Shown here in pieces: positions 51,310 to 60,583 of a DNA stretch of 64,000 nucleotides (position 1 is its first letter; each line of letters starts with the position of its first letter). The position numbers and the translations under genes are program-made. The stretch is from Azolla caroliniana (taxonomy: Eukaryota; Polypodiophyta): the NCBI GenBank assembly GCA_043228905.1, contig JBHGNT010000003.1, positions 13,392,001-13,456,000 of the forward strand, read 5' to 3'. The notes beneath the pieces are model-generated. The model did not search any database. It worked only from the letters and a program-made list of their open reading frames with translations, and was not told the origin of the DNA.

Positions 51310-54300
51310 CGGACTATTGAAGCATGGGGCACAAATAGTCCGAGCAATCACAAGACCCCACAAGAAAGAAGAGTGCGTGGATTGCGAGGAGAAGCAACAT
51401 GTGTCACACCTAGTGGCGCATGTAAACTAATACTACCCGACAAGAAGCACAAGCGCCGGATACAAGAATTCGAGAAGATGTTGAAAGAAGAAAACATAAT
51501 AGAAGAAGGAGAGTTCGTGACTCATATTATGGAAGAAGCCTCATTTAACGACACCATCGGCGAAATCGAGGACGTTGTGGACTTGAGCTATCTTCACAAC
51601 CAACGCGTGATTTCGGTTAACTCCGTCAACATGTACGCTATCATCGATGAATACCGTCGTGGCATCTCGATGAAGGAAGCTGACATCAACACGAAATATA
51701 AAACGGTGGATAAGAAGATCAAGCCAGTTGTGGCTTCGCTACCGGAAGATAGCTGGCAAAAGATGAAGGAAGTCGCTAACGATCCAAGCTTAAGAGATCC
51801 GAAGAAGATAGGTCATGTCTTCACCAAAGAGACGAAGGGGAAGCTACGAGTTGGAAAGGAGGATTTCCTTCTCCCTGAAGAGGAGCGAATGTTTCGCGAT
51901 ATGCTTGAGAGACATGGGAAGGATTTCGCATTCTTCCCACGAGAAATCGGATGTGCCGACCCAAAGGTTATAGAGCCGATGGTGATCTTCACGGTGCCTC
52001 ATGTGCCTTGGAATTTGAAACCGATACCGGTTCCGAGAGCACACCTTCCGAAGCTGATCGAGCTCTTAAAGGAGAAGGTGAGTATGGGAATTCTAGAACC
52101 GTCGAATGCTCCTTATTCCAATAGGTGGTTCACGGTGCCGAAGAAGAATGGATCATTGTGATTCATCCAAGATCTTCAACCCGTCAACAAGGTGACAATT
52201 CGAAATGCCGGAATCGGTCCGTGCGTGGACGAATTTGCCGAAGCGTTTGCGGGCCGGTCCATCCACTCCATTGGCGATCTCTACTCCGGATATGACCAAT
52301 TCCAATTGGCGATCGACAGTCGGGACATTACAACCATGAGGACTCCGATCGGGCTTGTGCGGATGTGTACCTTACCCCAAGGCGCAACGAACTCGGTGGC
52401 TCATATGGTGAATGCCATGAATAAAGTCTTGAAGGATTGCATTCCGGACATCACGATGCCATTCTTGGATGATAAAAGGATGTTCGGATGAGGAGAAAGA
52501 TGAATCGAAAGATAAGGAAGGTTGTAGAAAGTTCGTTGCGGATCATATGAAAGATTGCGAGAAGGTGCTTCAAAGGCTTGAAGATGTGAATTTGACATTT
52601 TCGGGAGAAAAATCCGCATTCGGGCAACCAGAGATCTTGGTGGTAGGTCACTTGTGTGGAGCATACGGCTGGAAGCCCTCACCATCCAAAGTGAACGCAA
52701 TCCAAGACATGAAAGAAGAATGCGAAAACCAAATGGAAGTTCGAAGGTTCCTTGGAGCGTGCGCGTTTTATCATATATGGATTCCTCACTACGCTCATGT
52801 CGCCGAACCGTTATATGGACTACTAAAGAAAAGAATGAAGTTCGAATGGCGAGATGAGCACACAAATGCGATGCGAAGATTAAAGAAACTGCTTCTTGAA
52901 GCTCCGGCACTAAGGAAGGCCGACTATACCGAAGGAAAACCAATTTACGTGACTGTAGATACGAGCCCAACCGGAATCGGGTGGGTCATCAATCAAGAAG
53001 GTGAAGATAATGCGCGATATGCCGTCCGGTTCGGAGCAAAGGTTCTCAACGAACGGCAACAAAGATATGCCCAAGTCAAGCGGGAAATTTGGGGTATTGT
53101 TTCGGCAGTGAAGACGGACAAAGATTACTTGATCGGGTAAGAAGTGATAATAGAAACAGATTGTCTCCCAATTCTCGGAATGGTCTCGGGATGTGCGACC
53201 CCAGATCTTGCTATGCTAAGGTGGATCGCCTACATCAAGTCTTTAAACCTAGAGATCCGTCACATTGCAGGGAAGAAGAACGCCATGGCTAACATGCTGT
53301 CAAGGGCAAGATTTTCAAATGGAAGTAACATGGTTTCGGAAGATGAAGATGTCGCCCTCGACTTCTTCAAGATGGCTCGATTGTCGATGGAAGACCAGGA
53401 CACGCAAACCCTCCACGCCTTCAACGAGAACGAGTACAAAGTAGAGTGTATACTCATTGGTAGATTCCTAAGAACATTGACGACAGATGCTTCGTTGACA
53501 AAGGAGGAGGCCCTACGAATCCGAAAGAAAGCTTACCGATACTTCTTGAAGGGAGGATTCCTTTGGCGACATCCAAAAAGAAGGACAGGAATACCACGTC
53601 GAGTGGTGGTAATGAAAGAAGAGCAAGAGACGCTGATGACCGAATTCCACGAGAGTGCTTGGGCAGGTCATAGAGGAACATGGGCGACGTTCGAAAAGTT
53701 GAAGGAGAAGTACTGGTGGCCAAGCATGTACAAAGATGTACTCCATTTCGTGTCCACATGCGAAACTTGCCAAATATATTCAAATATACATCATCGTGAT
53801 GAGTTACAGCCGACATACCCACTCACCATACACTTCAAATGGATGGTGGATCTGGTCTCGATGCCAATGGGAGTGGGACAAATGAAGTACTTAGTGCTGG
53901 CAAGGGAAGACTTGACAAATCAAGTGGAAGGACGAGCCTTGACAAATAAGACGACTTCAGCCGTTTGCAAATTTCTGCTTGAAGAGGTTGTTTGCCAATA
54001 TGGATGTGTAGGGAAGATAGTGGCTGATCGAGGGGAGTTGGACGCGCACGAAGCGACGGAGCTCTTCGAAAGACTAGGCGTGAAGCTCTCCCTCACGACT
54101 GCCTACAATCCGGAAGCGAATGGGAAGATCGAGTGAGGGCATGGACCTATCGTTAAAGCCATCGTACGGGCATGCAATGGTCGAGTCAGGAATTGGCCAC
54201 GACTATTACCCTATGCCTTGTGGGCCGATAGAACGACCTATAGCTCGGTGACAGGGTATATGCCGACGGAGCTTATGTATGGACAAAAGCCGATTATGCC

Positions 54301-54369
54301 CATCGAAAGGACGATCGCCTCATGGGTAGCGATACCGTGGGAGAACGAGATGAGCCGAGAAGAGTTATA
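51298..54369 (+). pseudogene. E pol: RT, RNase H, integrase
   Basis: The same block order as C (IPVPRAHLPKLIELLKEK, PYSNRWFTVPKKNG, LYSGYDQFQLAIDSRD, PDITMPFLDD, VYVTVDTSPTG-type RNase H, WMVDLVSM, IVADRGELD, NPEANGKIE). Lesions are TGA 52159-52161, a small deletion just after FLDD (about 52475) that shifts the frame, TAA 53140-53142 and TGA 54134-54136. It ends at TAG 54367-54369, where a deletion removes the integrase C-terminus and the start of the 3' LTR. Confidence 0.9.
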
Positions 54370-54384
54370 GACCACCTCCACCTC

Positions 54385-54854
54385 CACTCGTAAAGGGTTT
54401 ATATTTCTATCATTGTACTTTTACATGTAAATTCTCATACATGAGAGCTAAAATGAGTGACATGGTTATCATGCACCACATGTAATACATAAGCGCCAAA
54501 TGGCAAACATGCATTTTATGCATGTCTTGTACCCTCACATGCATCATATGCATGAGAGCATCTATAAAAGAAGGAAGGGGGAGGAGAAAAAACGTTCTTT
54601 TTTTTTGGGTTATGAAATTAAGAGGAAGAAATTCGTTATCAAATTGATCGTGTAACTTGTTTCTTAAATCCAAAGATAAAAGTTCAATCAATCTCTCTCA
54701 ATCGTTTAATCTTAACTTCTCTCTTTCCCAATCTATCTTAAATACTTTCTCGCTAAAGCTTACGCCAAAGCTTGTACCGACTTTGAATCCTTCCGGTCCA
54801 GAACCCCGGTGGTTCCGCCTCACGATCCGCGCGTAGTGACGGATCTTCACGACA
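54385..54854 (+). repeat. E 3' LTR remnant
   Basis: Matches 41775-41790 then jumps to 42288-42743. The tandem duplication and tRNA-like module are deleted, as is the LTR 5' part. The hairpin is at 54801-54815. It ends CACGACA. Confidence 0.9.
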
Positions 54855-54858
54855 ATGC

Positions 54859-55881
54859 AGTCGACTATTGTCGACAGTGAGATTTATGTCAATGAACCGG
54901 CCAACCCACAAAAAAAGATAGGATGCTGCATCAACAAGTATTACCTTTGGAGCCATTTCAAAAATGGGGTCTCGATTTTGTCGGGCCATTCAAACCAACA
55001 ACTACACGAATCGAAAATCAATATGTTATAGTTGCCACCAACTACTATACCAAATGGGTTGAAGCGAAAGCTCTTCGGGATAACACGACGGCGTCGATAG
55101 CTAAATTTCTCTATGAAGTCATATGGTGTTGATTTGGTTGCCCAATTAAATTGGTAAATGATCAGGGTACTGATTTTATATATAAAATTGTACATGAGAT
55201 ATCCACCTATTATGCAGTAGTACATAAAAGAAGTACTCCGTACTACCGTCAAGCCAATGGATTGGCAGAATCGACAAACAAAACCTTACAAATGATTCTG
55301 AGAAAAATAATTAATGAGAATAGAACTGATTGGGACCAGAAGATTCATAGTGCTTTATGGGCATACCAGACTTCATACAAGACATTTATCAAATCGACCT
55401 CGTTTCGGATGGCATTCGGACTAGAAGTTGTAATGCCAATTGAATTCCAAATTCCGACACTACGAGTTCAGATCACTGGGAGATTAGATGAAGCACAGTC
55501 AGAACGAATGAGGAAGGAACAATTATTGGTATTGGAGGAAAGTTGGCTTCAAGCCATGTGTGCACTAGAGTAGAAACAAAGACAAACAAAGGCATTTGTT
55601 GACCAACACCGGAAACAAAAGGAAAAGATGTTTGAAGTTGGGAAGCAAGTGTTGGTATTCCAAACAAAGATGGGTTCAATACCAGGTAAACTTTGATTTC
55701 GGTGGACAGGACCATTATGGATAGTCGACAACAAAAATGGTACATATCAAGTCAGTACATTAGCTAGTGAAATTCTACCGAAATGGGTAAACAGGTTCCG
55801 ACTCAAGCCTTATCAAGGATTGACACCGGAAAATCCATTTAGAGTCGGCGTCGATGCCGACAACCTACTGACCACTCAGTG
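54859..55881 (+). pseudogene. Element I integrase core and C-terminus
   Basis: Resumes after E in the zinc-binding region, then shows [18 protein letters not shown] (catalytic Asp), KLVNDQGTDFIYKIV (Asp) and YYRQANGLAESTNKTLQ (Glu). The C-terminal part reads KQRQTKAFVDQHRKQKEKMF, FEVGKQVLVFQTKMG and RFRLKPYQGL. Stops include 55129-55131 and 55571-55573 plus a frameshift near the start. No chromodomain is seen. Confidence 0.85.
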
Positions 55882-56376
55882 ATGTGGCAAGGGGCCAAAA
55901 GTGTAAATATTATTTAGAAAAAAAAAACTTTGCAAAAATATAATAGAAATTGATTCTTGTTATGGTAACTTCTTGGCATTTTCCTTTTCAAACTATAAAT
56001 GGACATGCCAATTAATCATTTAGTATTCATGCCGAGTGGTGGTTATTAAAAGCTATTATTACTATATTCGTACTACCACTACCATTAATAGTATATTCCT
56101 ATTCATGAAAACCCTCGAAAAATGGCCCAACTCTTCTCCAAAACCTTGTCCTCTACATTATGTTCTTCACAACAACACAAACATTTTCGAGCACACTTAG
56201 CACAGAGTGTTAAGGATTAGGTAATTAATTAAGGACGAATTATTACCTAATTATGTGATAAAGTTAAGTGCAGAAGATTATGTGATATGTGTGTGAGAGG
56301 AAGATAGATAGATAGATAGATTATATTATCGTCTTCGGAGGTCAAATATGACCTATGAGACCAAAAATATTACATT
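55882..56376 (+). other. AT-rich stretch after element I; possible 3' LTR, with GATA microsatellite
   Basis: No gene. The sequence after I's integrase may be its 3' LTR (TATAAAT-like box near 55995), but I could not align it convincingly with 1803-2451. A (GATA)n run at 56303-56321 lies close to the expected 3' end of the LINE that follows on the minus strand. Confidence 0.4.
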
Positions 56377-57300
56377 TCACGTGATATGTGTGAAAGTGAG
56401 TAGTGACTCTCGATGTTCAAGAACTTTACCAATGAATGTTGCAATCGAGAGTGCACATTGTGGTTGTGAGAGGAATTCATGCAAAGATTGGGCTCGATCG
56501 AAGAGATGTGTAAAGCATGGTCGAATATGATCAAAGGCAGAGCATTGTATCAAAGTGTGATACTCAGACTCGCGAACTTGTTTAGGGCAAAGTGCGCATA
56601 ATCGACCACTCTCATCACTTGTACCCCAACGCCCTGTTTCACATCGCAATGCATGTGAGCTAAGTCGCATGGAAGCAATGGTTCGAATGGAAGATAACGG
56701 TATGGGCTCTAACATGTATGGATGTGTACGATTTCCCCGTTCCGCGAAGAATATGGTTTTGTAGTTAGGTGCAACATGTGTAGTATAATGTGTGAAGCGT
56801 GAGCCTCCACATTTGTCCCATGTCATGATACATTGGCGTTGCAAAAATGCCTCATTTACAGAGGAATCTAATGATGCATCATGAAGCAAGTGTCTCGCAT
56901 CCCATCTACCAAACCATTTTTCTATATCTTGCATCCAACCGGAACACAAAATTTTGCTTTTATGCGTCTTTTGGATCTTTTTGCTTGCTTCCCACGCAAT
57001 TCTAGGAAGTCGATGTGAGGGACTTTTTTGAACCTTAAGCATGTATTCAACAACCCTTTCCATGGCCATGATCTCAATGGGAAGCGATCCCGTCTCAAGG
57101 AGGAGGAGGGTGTAGGGCGTTTGTTTCTTAACTTGTAGAAACTTGGTAAGAAAATGCTTTTGGACATTTTCAAACTCTTTCCACATAGATTTAGGGATGC
57201 TACCGCCCCATACTTCCACCCCATAGAGAAGAACCGGTGTCACCAAAGTGTCGAAAAGATATTTCTTGAGGACCCAACACTTAATATCTCCAAGATTGCA
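56377..57300 (-). pseudogene. LINE ORF2 C-terminal fragment
   Basis: Minus strand, open from the junction at 57300 to a stop at 56377. The RT tail (FDTLVTPVLLYGVEVWGGS), a thumb-like region (LLLETGSLPIEIMAMERVV) and a C-terminal Cys/His motif (CALCPKQVRESEYHTLIQC) are typical of plant non-LTR elements. The RT catalytic core and endonuclease are missing. The 5' side (right) is cut by the LTR of copia L. A short GATA repeat lies downstream of its 3' end. No TSD could be defined. Confidence 0.82.
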
Positions 57301-57656
57301 TGTGTTCTCAAAGAGAGAGAGAGAGAGAGAGAGAGATACACTTATGAATAACACAAGATGGGGGATGAGTAAGTATATTAATTTAGCATTATCATCATCA
57401 AATACAAAAATACCTTCAATGAGGTATATATAGGTTTCATGTGCAAGGGTGCACATGTGCTAGGAGAATATAGGTACAACGTGTAAGTCCTATATTAAAT
57501 GAGCATGAAGTGGTGGATCTACAATGTATCCCACTCAAGTACAAAATCCTATTTAGGGCTTTATGGTCAACACACTAACTAGATTCTATCTAGGTAACTA
57601 CTAAGTTACATGTGTTGACTAAATAACTAAACTAAGTTGAGCTTGATCTCTCAACA
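57301..57656 (-). repeat. Copia L 3' LTR
   Basis: 356 bp. The minus strand runs TGTTGAGAGATCAAGC to GAGAACACA, with the polypurine tract CTTGAGGGGGCG directly upstream (plus 57657-57668). A (GA)n run lies at 57313-57334. It is inserted in, or joined to, the LINE fragment. The partner LTR is outside the window. Confidence 0.8.
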
Positions 57657-58438
57657 CGCCCCCTCAAGCTCAAGTGTGAGGCGTCCAACATCCGGCGTTG
57701 TTTTCGGCATTGTCCGGCTTCCGATGTCGGCTTCTGTGCGGCTTCCGTCCGGCCTTCGACTTTCCTCGCCGTGGCAATCTCGGTTCCTCCCCCTCAAGCC
57801 GGTGACGAAGGCTTGTAGTGTATGGGCGAAGGCTGACTACTTCCACCCATCGTGGGTGACGAGCCGCTTTGCTGGAGCTCTTGGGCTCTTGTTCGGCCGC
57901 TACCTTCATCGCGAAGGCATAGTGATGGGCCATATACTCGTTGTCGCCGAGCCGCGTGACGGGGTTCTTAGCTCTAGATGAGTGTCAAAGTTTTTCGCTC
58001 GCTGATGTGAGCACCTTCTTTACTTCGGGTGTCCGCATGATGGGTACACCGAACTCACTATCTAGTGAGGGAGCCGATCCATCTGAATCATTGTCGTCGA
58101 GGTGATCGACTTTGTATTCGGGCATCTTACCTTTGCATTTGTCCAAGTTCGTACTTGGCTGCGCCGTGCTTGGGTTGCGTGGGGGCTCTTGTGGCCCACT
58201 AGGCTTTGTCGTATTCGAACTTTCTTCGAACATGTGTTCGAAGCGATCTCCATCTTCTACCTCTTGTTCGGTGGATTCCGGGTTGAGCGGAGTCGGAGTC
58301 GAAGTTGTCTCCGGTGCGTACCAAGATGCGGACTTGTTGAAGACTACGTCTCGACTTACCCGAACCACTCGAGTAGAAGGGTTGTAGCACTTGTACGCCT
58401 TCTTCTCGGACAAGTATCCTATGAGGATACATTCCTCC
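57657..58438 (-). pseudogene. Copia L remnant: integrase C-terminus and linker
   Basis: Minus strand: ECILIGYLSEKKAYKCYNPS, VVRVSRDVVFNKSASWY, an acidic Pro-rich linker, then RAKNPVTRLGDNEYMAHHYA at the start of the RT region. The RT and RNase H are deleted between about 57800 and the polypurine tract. The right edge at 58438 is the K insertion point, within the ECILIGY block. Confidence 0.82.
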
Positions 58439-58895
58439 TGTTACGGGCATGACCATATAATATCCCGTGGTAAGAATTTACCGTAGTATTCTATACACGT
58501 GGATAAGTGTGAGGGTTAAATGAGAGTGTAAAGAAGGGGAGGATTACTTTTAATCCTCGGGATTGAGACAACCCATTAGGTCAAGTGTGAACTTGCCTGG
58601 GGGCCTTGGGTTTCGCTATAAATAAGAGGCCTAGCTACCCTCATTTGATCATCTTTTGACTACATCGAGACTCTGCTCGTGTGGTGGGTCAACTCTTGTA
58701 GCGAGCGCGCCAGCACCAGGTACGACTCGACGCCACGGCGGTGGTATGGGACGCCGATCGAGGCTCGAGTCCGTCTCGATCCCTTCGCTCGGGGGTGGTC
58801 GGGTGGATCGGCACCCTTCTTTCTCTTTCTCCTTTCTATCTATCTTTTCATTATCCTTATCTTAAGCTTTCATTAGTGCTATGATCTATAATATT
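58439..58895 (+). repeat. K 5' LTR
   Basis: Starts TGTTACGGGC and ends just before the primer site. The exact 3' end is uncertain because no CA dinucleotide stands there. TATAAATA lies at 58617-58624. The TSD cannot be checked. Confidence 0.75.
58617..58624 (+). promoter_or_regulatory. TATA box of K LTR
   Basis: TATAAATA followed by AGAGGCC, about 280 bases before the primer site. Confidence 0.65.
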
Positions 58896-58905
58896 TGGTA
58901 TCAGA
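58896..58905 (+). promoter_or_regulatory. K primer binding site
   Basis: TGGTATCAGA, complementary to the initiator tRNA-Met 3' end; the match ends after 10 bases. Confidence 0.8.
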
Positions 58906-59150
58906 TTTTTGTACTAATGTTTCTTTGTTTTTCATTTGTCTTTTGATTGATGCTGATCGATCGTTGTGCGGTTGGCCTTGATCCAGACAACGATCAACAA
59001 AGAACTTCGGTAACTCTTTCCATAATTTTTCTTTCTATTCTCTCTTCTCCCATCTAATCATGTGTTTCGTTTATATTTAATTTTTTTCATTAAGTCAATG
59101 ATGTTGTAGTGGTCTTTAATTGATTATCTAAAACGTTTACATATGTGCAC

Positions 59151-59393
59151 GAGGTCAATACCTCGTTTGACATATTGATAATATGTGATGAGTGTCGTAT
59201 GCGTATGAGGTTAATACCTCAATTACGTATTACGTTCACGAACATATGTTACGTTTGCGTATGAGTTTAATACCTTGATTTGTTGTAAACGATATGCGTT
59301 TGGTCTCGTATGCGTAAGAGGTCAATACCTCCATTGCGTATTACGATGATCTCTTATTTGTGGATGTTTCGTGTGCGTAGAGGTATATACCTC
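59151..59393. repeat. Five regularly spaced hairpins in K leader
   Basis: GAGGT-CAAT-ACCTC and variants at 59151-59164, 59207-59220, 59263-59276, 59318-59331 and 59380-59393. Start-to-start distances are 56, 56, 55 and 62 bases. Each lies after GCGTA(T/A)- or similar and before an ATTACGTATTACG-like sequence, so the whole unit is repeated. Confidence 0.88.
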
Positions 59394-60080
59394 GATTACG
59401 TATCTCGATCACATCATTTGTGGCTATTTAATATAACGATATGTTTAATATAGGCATATGTGGTCACATATATACGTATTTGATCGTATATATGTGATAA
59501 GTAAACATATGTGTATATTCGTTATTACGTGATTATATCGAAAGTTGTCCTTGTCGGGAAAAGGATGTTGGTGGCCGTCCTCACATTTTTGTGAGAATGG
59601 CGTTGTCACCATCTCTTTTTCAACATTTTTTTATTGTTGATAACCCCGTTGACGACCTCGATTTCGTTACGTAAAGAAACGCGAATAGCCAAAATGATGT
59701 TGAGTACGTAGGGCTTGACCCACTTCAAGTGAGGTCGCTCCAATGACGCACGTATCCAACATCCCTCCCTCGTTACATGGATACGATGCCACCATGAGCT
59801 CGTTCTTACGAGAGGCATTCGTAATGACGTGACCATGTGATGGCCCACGTGAGCCTACTACGAAACAAGGGCTCATTTGGCTTCACCATTAGGTTGCACT
59901 TTGGCGTATGGCATCGTAATTACGAGACTTGAGGTTAGGTAACGTACCAACATAGTTTTGGTAAATGAGGGCGAAATAAGGACCCTTGACATATATGTTC
60001 TTTTAAAAAAACATATATGATCAATTGCCTCGCATATCTCTTATACGCATCAAACATTAAGCATTCGAGAAGAGCAACTT

Positions 60081-60146
60081 ACTTGGTTGGCTCAAGTGTT
60101 TAACGTATTTGTTCTCGAGGTCTCGAGTTCAAATATGACCAAGACC
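60081..60146 (+). ncRNA. tRNA-like sequence in K leader (sense)
   Basis: CTTGGTT at the 5' side pairs with GACCAAG at the 3' side as a 7-bp acceptor-like stem. Between them are an A-box-like TGGCTCAAGTG and a weak B-box-like GAGTTCAAAT. The arms in between pair poorly. Possibly a SINE or tRNA relic. Confidence 0.45.
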
Positions 60147-60583
60147 ATACAACATCCTTGATACATATGACTATAACACATGTTGAGACTTAAGGTCTAA
60201 GTGCACCTCGGGGTCCTCGTAATAGGACTTAAAGAGCCGAAACCACTTATGTGGGCACCGAAACATAGTTTATTGTTAACATTTTTTTTTCGTGTATAAA
60301 CTATTCATGACGCGAACATACATGGTTGAGCCTCGGGGAGCCACCATGAAAAAATCGATATAGAGATCAGGGAAAGATATTTTTTTGTCACCCCCATGGT
60401 TTTTAAAACACCTTTGTGTTACCATAGTAACCTGATCTTGAACCTCATCTCATACGTCTAGAGGGGTATTGACGTGAGATAATGATATCGATTAATGCTC
60501 GCCCATGATATGTTTACATCACGACATGATGTTATGACTATATCTCTGACCTTATCCTATTTCTTTTCCAGAAATAATCTTTA

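Larger units (their letters stand above)
41420..54854 (+). mobile_element. Gypsy element E (hosts J)
   Basis: TGTCG-lineage element in element I's integrase, TSD ACGC (41416-41419) and ATGC (54855-54858), one C-to-T difference at a CpG. The 5' LTR is 41420-42743. The 3' LTR survives only as a deleted piece (54385-54854). Gag and protease are split by J (44433-50725). Pol has several nonsense codons and a frameshift. It is closest to C in sequence. Confidence 0.92.
58906..60583 (+). other. K leader (5' untranslated), 1.68 kb
   Basis: No credible gene. AT-rich, with a hairpin array at 59151-59393, a tRNA-like sequence at 60081-60146 and many short ATGs before the gag start. Translation of gag would need ribosome shunting, internal entry or leader removal by splicing. 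A TTTTCCAG just before AAATAATC at about 60570 could be a splice acceptor. Confidence 0.6.

Noticed and set aside
58906-60583. A protein-coding gene in K's leader
   Set aside because: Only short frames without homology. The stretch lies between a primer site and gag and is better read as untranslated leader.
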